DNA of 64,000 bases from assembly GCF_902833905.1 (NCBI RefSeq), contig NZ_CADFGP010000006.1, positions 62,001 through 126,000 of the forward strand. The letters run 5' to 3'. The notes under the pieces are model-generated. The model saw only the letters and a program-made list of their open reading frames with translations. It had not been told where the DNA came from and did no database searches. A program made the translations under genes and the position numbers. Of this stretch, positions 54,754 to 62,261 are shown one piece after another; position 1 is the stretch's first letter; the number at the start of each line of letters is the position of its first letter. The DNA comes from Paraburkholderia tuberum STM678. Its GTDB lineage: Bacteria > Pseudomonadota > Gammaproteobacteria > Burkholderiales > Burkholderiaceae.

Positions 54754-55247
54754 GCTTGCTCTCCGGTTGCCTTGGCGATCACCGCGCGCGCGGCGTCGCC
54801 GATGGAGCGCATCGGGATGCTTTCCGCGTTGGCGTCGCTGAAGTCTAAGAACGGCGTAGCCTTCACATGGCCGGATTCGATGCCACGGAGCACCAACTGC
54901 GCAAATTGGAGCAGTTCGGCCGCCGCGGCGATGCGCGGATGAAAATCGACCGTGTCTTTTGAAAGGTCGAGCAGGGCGTTTTTCGGATTCGTGATGCACG
55001 ACCAGCCGCCAAGGATTCGCCATAGTGCGCCGGACTGGTCCGCGATCTTCTTCAGGCGAGCGTGGAGCGCCTTGTGATGATTGATGTCGTCTTCATCGAA
55101 CCAGTCGTCTTCGGCTTCTCCGTCGACGTCAGCCGCCACGTAGTCGCCACGGTCAATCGATTCGAGCAGATTCACCAACTCATAGCCGACTTCCTCATCG
55201 GCTTTGGTGGCGAGTGCCATCCTGATGGTGCCGTTGAACGTGCTCAT
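54750..55247 (-). CDS. Phage hypothetical protein, 165 aa
   Basis: The Met at 55247 (MSTFNGTIRMALATKADEEV) is chosen because the longer frame upstream is basic and unlike the rest. The protein is acidic and helical, with a very acidic patch (DVDGEAEDDWFDEDD). No family recognised. Part of the leftward operon, overlapping the ASCH-like gene. Confidence 0.65.
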   Translation of the reverse strand: MSTFNGTIRMALATKADEEVGYELVNLLESIDRGDYVAADVDGEAEDDWFDEDDINHHKALHARLKKIADQSGALWRILGGWSCITNPKNALLDLSKDTVDFHPRIAAAAELLQFAQLVLRGIESGHVKATPFLDFSDANAESIPMRSIGDAARAVIAKATGEQA

Positions 55248-55317
55248 GTCAGGTATCCAAAAAGAGTGGGCCAGTACAGCACCCACAAAGCCGCGACCTT
55301 GGGAGCCGCCGGACCGG

Positions 55318-55509
55318 TTAATCACCGATGCGCGGATAGTGCGCATCGCATTCGTGTTCGAACTCGCGATGAGCGGCCGGCACGCGGAACTGCTTGCTTC
55401 GCTCGATCTGCTTCGTGCTTCGGTCGATGCTGCCAAAGATCACGCCGAGGCTCGCTCCGACCAACAATCCGAGAAGGAGTACTAAACAGAGATCAATGGC
55501 TGTGTACAT
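55318..55509 (-). CDS. Small phage membrane protein, 63 aa
   Basis: One hydrophobic helix at 4-27 (AIDLCLVLLLGLLVGASLGV) followed by a charged cytosolic tail with H, E and R. A modest ribosome site (aaagg) precedes the ATG. It lies in the leftward operon. Confidence 0.55.
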   Translation of the reverse strand: MYTAIDLCLVLLLGLLVGASLGVIFGSIDRSTKQIERSKQFRVPAAHREFEHECDAHYPRIGD

Positions 55510-55529
55510 TTGGGTGAGCCTTTACGGGA

Positions 55530-55658
55530 TCAGGTGTTGCGCATCGACACGCGTACGCTCTCGGTCTGGGCGTCATCCCATTTCTGAGCGACACCCAATA
55601 TCAGAACGATCGCGCCGAAAGCAGCGCACATGCGCAGGCAGAATTTGAGATCGCGCAT
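55530..55658 (-). CDS. Small phage membrane protein, 42 aa
   Basis: The ATG overlaps the TAA of the upstream gene (TAATG), a typical coupled start. The product has one hydrophobic helix (MCAAFGAIVLILGVAQ) and a polar tail. It is too short for most gene callers, but its position between two similar small membrane genes supports it. Confidence 0.55.
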   Translation of the reverse strand: MRDLKFCLRMCAAFGAIVLILGVAQKWDDAQTESVRVSMRNT

Positions 55659-55867
55659 TACCACGCACCCAGCAGACGGCAAATCAGCTCAACAACGAAC
55701 GGCGAGGCAGCGATGATCGCGAAGCCGAGCAGCGGGCGCTTCGTCGTGCGGCGTGCATACTGTTCGAGCTCGGCGTCGGTCATGCCGCCAGCGGCGAAGT
55801 AATCGATCTCATTGGCGGGCCGCGTTGCTTCAGTGAAGCGGGGCGCCGGTGCGTGCAGGGTGCTCAT
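55658..55867 (-). CDS. Small phage membrane protein, first gene of leftward operon, 69 aa
   Basis: A polar N-terminal half with an acidic helix (EIDYFAAGGMTDAELEQYARR) is followed by one membrane helix (LLGFAIIAASPFVVELICRLL). Ribosome site gggag upstream. It begins 40 bases after the leftward promoter and its operator. Confidence 0.65.
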   Translation of the reverse strand: MSTLHAPAPRFTEATRPANEIDYFAAGGMTDAELEQYARRTTKRPLLGFAIIAASPFVVELICRLLGAW

Positions 55868-55906
55868 CTCAAGGTCTCCCGGTAGGTCGGTGAGCGCGTG
55901 AGATGA

Positions 55907-55936
55907 AGTATAGAAAAGCTATACAGTTAAAGTCAA
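55907..55936 (-). promoter_or_regulatory. Leftward early promoter (PL-like)
   Basis: On the minus strand TTGACT (55931-55936) and TATACT (55907-55912) are separated by 18 bases. The operator at 55908-55924 overlaps the -10 element and spacer, so repressor binding should block it. Confidence 0.7.
55908..55924. promoter_or_regulatory. Phage repressor operator at the leftward promoter
   Basis: GTATAGAAAAGCTATAC: two perfect 6-bp arms around 5 bases. The same arm pattern recurs at 57182 and 57229, on both sides of the repressor-Cro intergenic region. Confidence 0.7.
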
Positions 55937-56029
55937 GAAAAACGATACTCGGGACTATGTTTTTTTTGCGACCATCCTCATGCGCGCGATAAGTGCCCTT
56001 TTACAAAAACAGAGCGGACGGGGGTAAAG

Positions 56030-56272
56030 ATGAAAGATTCGTGGATTTTGTCGCCTGTGGTTCTTGCGACGGCGGTACTGGTTCTATCAGCAATAGCCAG
56101 TTGGCTGCGCTCGGTCACGCTGTGGTATTGGCGCGTGAACGAGGGTATCGACCTGCTTAGGGAGATTCGTGACGAATTGCGCGAGCTGAATAGCCGCGGC
56201 GATGAAGATGTTGTGGGTGAGGTTTTGAAGTTTCCGCGACGGGCATCGCGGGGAGGTACTGAGCCGCGCTAG
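56030..56272 (+). CDS. Small phage membrane protein, 80 aa
   Basis: One N-terminal membrane helix (VVLATAVLVLSAIASWL), then a charged helix (NEGIDLLREIRDELRELNSRGDED) and a basic tail. A purine-rich site (gggggta) lies 5 bases before the ATG. It is convergent with the repressor gene; an exclusion or accessory role is possible but unproven. Confidence 0.6.
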   Translation: MKDSWILSPVVLATAVLVLSAIASWLRSVTLWYWRVNEGIDLLREIRDELRELNSRGDEDVVGEVLKFPRRASRGGTEPR

Positions 56273-56296
56273 CGGCCCGATGCCCGGATCGTTGGA

Positions 56297-57172
56297 TCAA
56301 TCTGGGCGCCACATCGATTTTTTGGCAATCCCTGCCACGTAATGCAACTTGTCGATTTCGTCTTCGTGCAGGGTGACCTTGCCGTGCGCCTCGTTAATTG
56401 AGAGCAAGGTATAACGGCCCGCTGATTTGTAGGCTAGTTCTTTGACCATCACCCGGCCGTCTTTCGACTTGACCATAACCTCTTCGCCAGGCTGGATCGG
56501 GTGATTCGGCTCAATGATCACAAACTCGCCGTGCTTGATCCGCGGCCTCATGGAATCGCCTGAGCACTCTATTGCATACGCGTCCGGGTCGGACGTCGGC
56601 CAGTCGATATATCCATCCCCGTGGCCAACTGGGTATTCAATGTCGGCCCAGAATCCGTTGTCGCCAAGTTGCGCCATTCCTACCACCGCTAGTCGTTTCC
56701 GTTTCCCGAGGCCTTTGGGACGGAACTCGTCGTTATACTGGATAGCGACCTTCTTTTGACCCACGCGGGCCAGCACCCAGGCGCTGTTGTAGCCGAAAGC
56801 AGTTTGGACAGCGACCGCGTCCTCGACGCTGATTGCAGTTCCTTTGAGCCACGCCTCCACCCTCTCAAGCGGGATCGCGGCCTTTGCCGCAAAGGCGCCG
56901 GCGTCCATGCCAGTTTCCGTGAGCATCTCTTGCACTCGCTCGGCGACGTCTTTGCTGTCCAGGGCGCTCGTGCTGCCGATGCTTGGCTGAGAATCCGGCA
57001 TCGGGCACTTCGTGACGACGGAAATCTCTTGGATCTGAGCATAGCTCGGCTCGTGCCTGCCGTTTTCCCAAGCAGACACGTTTCCCTTGGTCACACCGAG
57101 CTTTTCGCCGAGCTGCTCTTGTGTTAGGTCGGCTTTCTTCCGGGCGGACCTGATCCAGTTTCTCATTTCCAT
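56297..57172 (-). CDS. Phage repressor, helix-turn-helix plus S24 peptidase domain
   Basis: The Met at 57172 lies 9 bases from an operator, so transcript and start are nearly adjacent, as for lambda cI. Residues 5-50 form an XRE helix-turn-helix (ARKKADLTQEQLGEKLGVTK). About 75-135 resembles a second helical DNA-binding-like unit. The C-terminal S24 domain has catalytic S207 (ECSGDSMRP) and K244 (VMVKELAY). The usual Ala-Gly cleavage site is not obvious; the nearest match is VVGMAQLGD. It should hold lysogeny and respond to RecA. Confidence 0.9.
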   Translation of the reverse strand: MEMRNWIRSARKKADLTQEQLGEKLGVTKGNVSAWENGRHEPSYAQIQEISVVTKCPMPDSQPSIGSTSALDSKDVAERVQEMLTETGMDAGAFAAKAAIPLERVEAWLKGTAISVEDAVAVQTAFGYNSAWVLARVGQKKVAIQYNDEFRPKGLGKRKRLAVVGMAQLGDNGFWADIEYPVGHGDGYIDWPTSDPDAYAIECSGDSMRPRIKHGEFVIIEPNHPIQPGEEVMVKSKDGRVMVKELAYKSAGRYTLLSINEAHGKVTLHEDEIDKLHYVAGIAKKSMWRPD

Positions 57173-57181
57173 GCGCGGAGG

Positions 57182-57198
57182 GTATAGGAAATCTAAAC
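57182..57198. promoter_or_regulatory. Phage operator next to the repressor start
   Basis: GTATAGGAAATCTAAAC: same 6-5-6 layout as the leftward operator with one arm mismatch. It lies 9 bases upstream of the repressor start codon, well placed for autoregulation. Confidence 0.65.
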
Positions 57199-57217
57199 GA
57201 TCCGGGTCTCGTTTTTC

Positions 57218-57246
57218 TTTACTTTCAGGTCTAGCAAATCTATACT
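57218..57246 (+). promoter_or_regulatory. Rightward early promoter (PR-like)
   Basis: TTTACT (57218-57223) and TATACT (57241-57246) with 17-base spacing. The operator at 57229-57245 covers most of the spacer and -10 element. Confidence 0.65.
57229..57245. promoter_or_regulatory. Phage operator at the rightward promoter
   Basis: GTCTAGCAAATCTATAC: 6-5-6 layout with one arm mismatch, overlapping the PR-like -10 element. Confidence 0.65.
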
Positions 57247-57278
57247 TGGTCGGAAGCTCACTCATTGCCGACCTCCAC

Positions 57279-57569
57279 ATGAACAAACATCCCATCGCGA
57301 TTGCCGCGGCTACTGTCGGTGGCTATAAGGCACTGGCCGACATTCTCGGCGTGACGAAGGGGGCTGTGCACCAATGGATGAGCGCCAGCCGCAAGGTTCC
57401 CATCGAGCACTGTACTCCGATCGAGCAGGCGACCAACGGCGTAGTGACGCGTCAGATGCTCCGACCGGACGACTGGAGTTCTATTTGGCCGGAACTGCCT
57501 CAGTCCGCCAGCCTTGATGCTTCCGATGACACTCAACCCCCCGTAGGTACACCTGGAAAGAAGGGCTGA
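57279..57569 (+). CDS. Cro/YdaS-like phage regulator
   Basis: The ATG at 57279 lies about 30 bases after the predicted PR start. The 96 residues hold a helix-turn-helix (AAATVGGYKALADILGVTKGAVHQWMSASRKVPIEHC) of the YdaS/Cro type and a disordered tail. Divergent from the repressor across shared operators, so it probably plays the Cro role. Confidence 0.82.
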   Translation: MNKHPIAIAAATVGGYKALADILGVTKGAVHQWMSASRKVPIEHCTPIEQATNGVVTRQMLRPDDWSSIWPELPQSASLDASDDTQPPVGTPGKKG

Positions 57570-57570
57570 C

Positions 57571-57735
57571 ATGGCGCTCACAGCAGGCGAACAGAAGGAA
57601 GTCCGCGCTCTGATTCTCGCGATGATTGATCGCGGTTGCGTCGAGTCTCAGGTTGAGAAGGCATGGCGACTGGCTGTCGATCAGCTTGAGAAGCTGAAAG
57701 CGGCGACAGCGAAGCAAGCAGCAGTAGCGAAGTAA
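57571..57735 (+). CDS. Small helical phage protein, 54 aa
   Basis: The ATG follows the Cro-like stop by one base and has a ribosome site (aaggg) inside that gene. The product is one or two amphipathic helices (EQKEVRALILAMIDRG, QVEKAWRLAVDQLEKLKAA) with a basic tail. Too short for common gene callers. No family recognised. Confidence 0.6.
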   Translation: MALTAGEQKEVRALILAMIDRGCVESQVEKAWRLAVDQLEKLKAATAKQAAVAK

Positions 57736-57871
57736 CTGCCGATCGACCATCGGTCAGGCCGGCAGCAAAGGGTTCCCGTAGCGTTTTCATTTTTCTCTCC
57801 CTGTGTCGCGTGCGTCGTCTTAGTAGTCCTTATCGCACGTTGACACTGTAGCCACTAACGAGTGACAGATC

Positions 57872-58468
57872 ATGCGAGACAGTTCGCACAAGTCCCGAAT
57901 CGGAATCATCCGCGATCACGTCGCAGCCTGGCGGAAGGCGCAGGGCTGGAGCCGCGAGACGGCGGCAGCAGAGATCGTCGCCGCCCATGAGCGTATCGGC
58001 GGACACCTGTCGGGCGCGATCGTCTTCGAGAAGAACGGGGACGTCTACACCATGCAGAAGAACCATGCGGACCGCATCTGGCGCTGGCTCGACGACGAGT
58101 CGAAAGAAAACAACCTGATGCCGGCGAACTTCGAGAATTCGATTCTCGCGGCCCTGCCGATGGAGCGACGCGTTGAGCTGCTGAACGAAGTTCTCGCGCA
58201 AATCGACTGCGCTGCCCGCGGCCGATCGTTCTCAGCGAATGGCGACATCAACCCGCGCGACCTCGTGCAAACCATCATGCGCGCCAATCATCGCACCGAA
58301 TCTGATGCCGCCGACCTACTCGATGGCATTGACCCGGGCGAACTGCCGCGCCTGCACAACAGCCTCGTCAATGACGTCAGGGTGAAGCGTTCCCTGATTG
58401 GCGCTGTCGAGTCCGCAATGCACCGGACCGGCGAAGAAACCGTGTCGGTTCTCAGAAAGGTGTCCTGA
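57872..58468 (+). CDS. YdaT/CII-like phage regulatory protein
   Basis: Predicted 198 residues. The N-terminal half (IRDHVAAWRKAQGWSRETAAAEIVAAHERIGG ... NHADRIWRWLDDE) resembles YdaT/CII-type phage regulators found just after YdaS. The C-terminal half is helical. The position after Cro fits a CII-like decision protein; direct evidence for DNA binding is limited to appearance. It overlaps the next gene (TGATG). Confidence 0.65.
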   Translation: MRDSSHKSRIGIIRDHVAAWRKAQGWSRETAAAEIVAAHERIGGHLSGAIVFEKNGDVYTMQKNHADRIWRWLDDESKENNLMPANFENSILAALPMERRVELLNEVLAQIDCAARGRSFSANGDINPRDLVQTIMRANHRTESDAADLLDGIDPGELPRLHNSLVNDVRVKRSLIGAVESAMHRTGEETVSVLRKVS

Positions 58469-58746
58469 TGCGCTCCACACACACGCAACTGGCCGGCTAC
58501 GACTCGGTCACCGGCACGAAACGCTGCACGCAGAAGCAGATGATTCTGAACCTCTTCTGCACGCCGCACGTGACGCTGACACGGCAGGAGATCGCCGATC
58601 GTACGAACTTGCGGCTGTCGAGCGTCTGCGGCCGTGTGCGCGAGCTGCTCGACGACGAAGCGCTGCAGGTGCGCGGCTCGCAGAAGTGCACGGCGACCGG
58701 CGTGCAGAACGAAACGATGGGCCTGCCGGCTGAGGTGACTGCGTGA
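58468..58746 (+). CDS. Winged-helix phage protein, 92 aa
   Basis: A short protein with a helix-turn-helix (TQKQMILNLFCTPHVTLTRQEIADRTNLRLSSVCGRVRELLDDEAL) of MarR-like winged type. It is coupled to both neighbours (TGATG before, GTGA after). It may help replication or regulation. Confidence 0.7.
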   Translation: MRSTHTQLAGYDSVTGTKRCTQKQMILNLFCTPHVTLTRQEIADRTNLRLSSVCGRVRELLDDEALQVRGSQKCTATGVQNETMGLPAEVTA

Positions 58747-59702
58747 GCACGATGATCATGTCGGCCTGCTGGCCGCTCCAAGGAATGTCTCTGGCACAGA
58801 AGGCCGTGCTGATCTCGCTCGCCGATAACGCGAACGACCAGGGCGTGTGCTGGCCGTCCATCGCAACGATCGGGAAGCGGATTTGCGCATCCGAGCGCGC
58901 GGTGCAGAACGCCATCAAGTGGCTGGAGTCGGCGGGCATCGTTCTGGCGAACCGGAACAACGGACGCCACACAAGCTACACCATCACCCCCGCATCATAT
59001 GCACCCCCGAAGGAAATGCACCCCCGCAGCAAATGCACCGGCGCAGGAGATGCACCCACCCCCGCAGCAGATGCGTCTGACCCCCGCAGCAAATGCGCCA
59101 CACCCCCGCACCAGGTGCCGACTAACCGTAAAGAACCATCAGAAGAACCGTCATTGAACCGTCAACCTGCGCGGCGTGCGCCGCGAGTTGCGTTGCATGC
59201 GGAACTTCTGAACATCGAACTGCCTGCAAGCATCCCGTTTGCCGTTTGGGACGCATGGTGCGAACACCGCGAAGCCAAAAGCAAAGACGCTCCGTGGACG
59301 CGACCGGCTGCCCGCGTGTCGATCAAGAAGTTGGAAATGCTCGCTGCTGCCGGCCAAAGCCCTGAGGTCACGGTCGACGAAGCAGTGCTGCGCGGCTGGA
59401 CCGGTCTGTTTCCGGTGAAGGCTGACGCCGCGACGGCCGGCACGGCCGCCGGTGTTGCCGCCGACTGGTGGAAGACCGAAAGCGGCTATCTGGCTCGTGG
59501 CCAGCAGCTCGGCATCGACCGCGCGAAATTCCAGTTCTTCGAGCAGTTCAAGGCGCGCGTCTGCAAGGCAGCGGGCCCGGGCGAATGGATGGAAGAGCTT
59601 CTGCGCACGGTCGGTCGCGAAAGCGAAGAGCGCTACGAAGCGCTGTACGCATATTTCAACGAAGTCCCGCGCGATCGGCCAGATCACCAGGAGGCAGCGT
59701 GA
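58743..59702 (+). CDS. O-like phage replication initiation protein
   Basis: The GTG at 58743 overlaps the previous stop. The N-terminal 85 residues form a winged helix (MSLAQKAVLISLADNANDQGVCWPSIATIGKRICASERAVQNAIKWLE), the phage O/helix-turn-helix replication type. A low-complexity P/K/C segment (about 85-140) is encoded by iteron-like repeats. The C-terminal part (DAWCEHREAK ... WWKTESGYLARGQQLGI) is a domain often seen in such proteins. It should bind the repeats and recruit host helicase. Confidence 0.78.
   Translation: MSTMIMSACWPLQGMSLAQKAVLISLADNANDQGVCWPSIATIGKRICASERAVQNAIKWLESAGIVLANRNNGRHTSYTITPASYAPPKEMHPRSKCTGAGDAPTPAADASDPRSKCATPPHQVPTNRKEPSEEPSLNRQPARRAPRVALHAELLNIELPASIPFAVWDAWCEHREAKSKDAPWTRPAARVSIKKLEMLAAAGQSPEVTVDEAVLRGWTGLFPVKADAATAGTAAGVAADWWKTESGYLARGQQLGIDRAKFQFFEQFKARVCKAAGPGEWMEELLRTVGRESEERYEALYAYFNEVPRDRPDHQEAA
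58986..59117 (+). repeat. Iteron-like repeats inside the replication gene, candidate phage origin
   Basis: Seven copies of a 16-base core near ACCCCCGCAGCAAATG begin at 58986, 59003, 59020, 59037, 59058, 59080 and 59102. Spacing is 17, 17 and 17, then 21, 22 and 22 bases. In lambda the origin iterons lie inside gene O. The copies vary (ACCCCCGAAGGAAATG, ACCGGCGCAGGAGATG and so on) but keep the C-run and the terminal ATG. Confidence 0.65.
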
Positions 59703-59764
59703 ACATCCAGGAGCGCAAACAGATGCTGGACCGGCATGGCATTACGATCAAGGAGGTGAAGTAA
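59699..59764 (+). CDS. Possible 21-residue phage peptide
   Basis: A GTG overlaps the replication gene stop (GTGA) with gaggc upstream. The frame encodes a charged peptide beginning VNIQERKQMLDRHG and ends exactly at the next start codon. Its end also supplies the ribosome site (aaggagg) for the following gene. It may be a true peptide or just a coupling device. Confidence 0.4.
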   Translation: MNIQERKQMLDRHGITIKEVK

Positions 59765-60331
59765 ATGGGCAAGCGCTGGTCACCCGAAGAGAAGGCCATT
59801 CTGACGAAGATATGGCGGTCTCCGCGCCTGCTAAAGACGCAAATGGATCTGTTGCCCGGCCGGACCTATGACACTGCTATGCAGCACGCCACCAAGGTCT
59901 TGAAACTTGGTCAGAAGTGCCTGCCGTCATCTCAGGTGTTTCGTCTCGCCGACGCACTGATGACGGACAAGAAGGCACGGTCCGCGGGGCAGATCGCTGC
60001 TCTGATCGGCAGGGGACACAAGCAAGTTCGAATTGTGATCAACGTGGCTGTGGAGCGCGGTGAGTACCGGGTTGTTCGGTGGACTGCGTCAACGAGCGGT
60101 GGTGAGCTGGAGGCGTTCTACAAGAAAGGCGGTGGCAAGACTGTTCCGCGACCCGCTCGGATGACGTCAGCTGAGCGCAGCCGCAAATTCCGCCAGCGAC
60201 TCGGGGCGAAGAAATATAGGGCGTGGCGGGCGAAGTATAAGCGCACGACGCGATCGAAATTCGAGTTTCCCCGCGATGAACTGATGGATGCTTTGTACGG
60301 ACGGGGCAAGTACGCACAGGTGGCCGCATGA
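59765..60331 (+). CDS. Phage protein with SANT/Myb-like start, 188 aa
   Basis: Strong ribosome site (aaggagg). The first 50 residues (RWSPEEKAILTKIW ... LLPGRTYDTAMQHATKVL) look like a small three-helix DNA-binding unit. A second winged-helix-like part follows (SAGQIAALIGRGHKQVRIVINVAVERGEYR), and the C-terminus is very basic. Probably DNA-binding; role unknown. Overlaps the next gene by 4 bases. Confidence 0.65.
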   Translation: MGKRWSPEEKAILTKIWRSPRLLKTQMDLLPGRTYDTAMQHATKVLKLGQKCLPSSQVFRLADALMTDKKARSAGQIAALIGRGHKQVRIVINVAVERGEYRVVRWTASTSGGELEAFYKKGGGKTVPRPARMTSAERSRKFRQRLGAKKYRAWRAKYKRTTRSKFEFPRDELMDALYGRGKYAQVAA

Positions 60332-60543
60332 GCGATCCAGTCAATCACCCGAAGCATTACACGCAACACCCGAGCGGCGTGGAGTGCATCCAGATCACTG
60401 AGCACATGGGCTTCAACCTCGGAAACGCGGTCAAGTACATCTGGCGCGCCGACCTGAAAAACGACGCCATCGAAGATTTGAAAAAGGCGCGTTGGTATAT
60501 CGAACGCGAAATGCAGAAGAGGGAGCGGGAGGCGTTGACTTGA
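60328..60543 (+). CDS. DUF3310 phage protein
   Basis: Predicted 71 residues with the complete DUF3310 motif: DPVNHPKHYTQHPSGVECIQ, HMGFNLGNAVKYIWRAD and DLKKARWYIEREM. Such proteins are frequent in tailed phages and sometimes called nucleotide kinases without firm evidence. Overlaps both neighbours by 4 bases. Confidence 0.9.
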   Translation: MSDPVNHPKHYTQHPSGVECIQITEHMGFNLGNAVKYIWRADLKNDAIEDLKKARWYIEREMQKREREALT

Positions 60544-61697
60544 GCTATCAGTTATTTCGGATCGGAAAGGTTTGGCATTACCGCTTCCAGATCAACGGTG
60601 CACGCGTGCAGCGGAGCACGCGCGAGACCGTCAAGCACAAGGCCGACACCGTTGCGAACCGCGCCTTCACGAAAGCGAAGCTGTGGGCGCGTGGCGAGTC
60701 GCCGGTCCCGACGCTCCGCGAACTGTTCGCGCAGTGGCTCGCCGCACACGAACCGGTTGTCAGCAGCGCGCACATCAAGGCAATGGAGCGGATTGCCCGA
60801 CTTCATCTGTACGGCCTCGCCGACATGATGATCGACGAGTTGTCGACCGAACTGATTGAGGATGCGCGCATCGAGCACCTCAAAACGCACAGCCGATCGA
60901 GCGCGAATCACTGGCTCAGATCGATCAAGGTCGCCTGCAACTGGGCTGTACGGCGCAAGGTGATCCCGCTGCTGCCATGGTCAGTGAAGTTGATCAAGCT
61001 GCAGAAGCGACCGCGCGCGACGCTCGCGGTTTCGATGGCCGCGCAATGGCTGGACGCGATCGATGCCGCAGCGGTGCGCCGTCCCGGCATCGCGATCGCC
61101 GTGCGCCTGATGCTCGGTGCAGGCCTGCGCGAGTCGGAAACGATCACCGCGCGCTGGGAATGGCTGGACTGGGAACGCGGCACCTACACGCCCGGCCAGA
61201 CCAAGGGTCGCGAAGCCGATCCGGTACCGCTGCCCGTCTGGCTGCTCGACTACCTCGCACCGATGCGTCAGTCGACCGGCCTGATCGTGCGTCGACCGAC
61301 CGGTGATGCATTCGCGGAAGGCTTCACGCGCCGTGCCATGCGACTGGCCAACGACGCCTGCGAAATCCGCGGTGTGACGCCGCACCGCCTGCGCGGCACG
61401 TTCGCGACGCTGCTCAGTGAACAGGGCGTGCCCATCCAAACGATCAAGCGGGTGATGCGCCACAAGGATGCACGCACGACGATGGTCTATCTGGAATCCG
61501 ACCTCGGCGCCGTCGTTGGTGCGCAGGCGCGACTCACCGACACGATGGGTATGAAAAGCAGTCAGAAACACCAAGTGAGCGGCGAAGAAATGGCGAACGA
61601 CGCCGCGCAAAGCCGCATCAATCCTGACTTCGCAAATAACAGCGGGTCATCCGTGTTTAACCCGGCCACGCACGGCCGCCAAGGAGCCAACCCATGA
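60540..61697 (+). CDS. Second tyrosine recombinase within the early phage operon
   Basis: The TTG at 60540 overlaps the DUF3310 stop (TTGA) and has gggag about 8 bases upstream. The 385 residues have a SAM-like core-binding domain (TLRELFAQWLAAHEP) and a catalytic domain with Arg in GAGLRESETI, HRLRGTFATLL, RHKDARTTM and nucleophile Tyr in MVYLESD. It lacks the lambda arm-binding start; the N-terminus is a short beta unit (YQLFRIGKVWHYRFQINGAR). It is expressed rightward with replication genes, not with int/xis, so its target is probably not attP. Confidence 0.88.
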   Translation: MSYQLFRIGKVWHYRFQINGARVQRSTRETVKHKADTVANRAFTKAKLWARGESPVPTLRELFAQWLAAHEPVVSSAHIKAMERIARLHLYGLADMMIDELSTELIEDARIEHLKTHSRSSANHWLRSIKVACNWAVRRKVIPLLPWSVKLIKLQKRPRATLAVSMAAQWLDAIDAAAVRRPGIAIAVRLMLGAGLRESETITARWEWLDWERGTYTPGQTKGREADPVPLPVWLLDYLAPMRQSTGLIVRRPTGDAFAEGFTRRAMRLANDACEIRGVTPHRLRGTFATLLSEQGVPIQTIKRVMRHKDARTTMVYLESDLGAVVGAQARLTDTMGMKSSQKHQVSGEEMANDAAQSRINPDFANNSGSSVFNPATHGRQGANP

Positions 61698-61960
61698 GCG
61701 CAGTCGCGATCATCCGCACGCAGGACGTGCCGCCGCCCGTCTTCGCCACCCGCGCACTGCACCATGACGAGGCGACCGGCAGCATGCTGATCGCCTTCGA
61801 CGGCTGCCCGCTGGTCGGCTTCCTGCGCGACGAGCAGGTCGAGGACGGCGAGATCAAGCCCGAATCGGTCGAGTACTCGTTTCCGCGCGGCGTGGTGCTA
61901 CGCAGCGCATTCACCGACTGGCTGCTATACCACGGCATCAGCTTCACGGTGATCGTGTGA
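61694..61960 (+). CDS. Phage hypothetical protein, 88 aa
   Basis: Starts in the recombinase stop (ATGA) and ends in the next start (GTGA), so it is firmly in the operon. Soluble, mostly beta (MLIAFDGCPLVGFLRDEQVEDG, VEYSFPRGVVLRSAF). No family recognised. Confidence 0.7.
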   Translation: MSAVAIIRTQDVPPPVFATRALHHDEATGSMLIAFDGCPLVGFLRDEQVEDGEIKPESVEYSFPRGVVLRSAFTDWLLYHGISFTVIV

Positions 61961-62223
61961 ACACGACAACGCAACGACCGAAAGGCGGCGAGCTCGCCAA
62001 GCTTGCTGGCCGATGGTCCAACGAACGGGCGTTCTGGGACTGGGTGGCGCTGATTCAGGAAAACCCTTGTCACGGCGCCGACCACGCCGCGGCATTTATC
62101 CGCGCAGTTTGCGGCATCGACAGTCGCGCGCAGCTCGACCACGACGCAGCGGCGCGCGCGAAGTTCGACCAGCACATCCGCAAGCCCTATGCGAAGTACC
62201 GCGCGGCGGTGGGTTGCGTATAA
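61957..62223 (+). CDS. Phage hypothetical protein, 88 aa
   Basis: GTG start overlapping the previous stop. Helical protein with GRWSNERAFWDWVALIQ and HGADHAAAFIRAVCGIDSRAQLD, a pattern I associate with small phage proteins near Rap/ninG-like positions; the family is not certain. Confidence 0.65.
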   Translation: MNTTTQRPKGGELAKLAGRWSNERAFWDWVALIQENPCHGADHAAAFIRAVCGIDSRAQLDHDAAARAKFDQHIRKPYAKYRAAVGCV

Positions 62224-62261
62224 GTGCGCATGTGACCGAAAACGACAAACACAAGGTGACT

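Noticed and set aside
58986..59117. CRISPR array
   Set aside because: Repeats are 16 bases with 1-6 base gaps, lie inside a coding frame and have no spacers or cas genes; they fit iterons.
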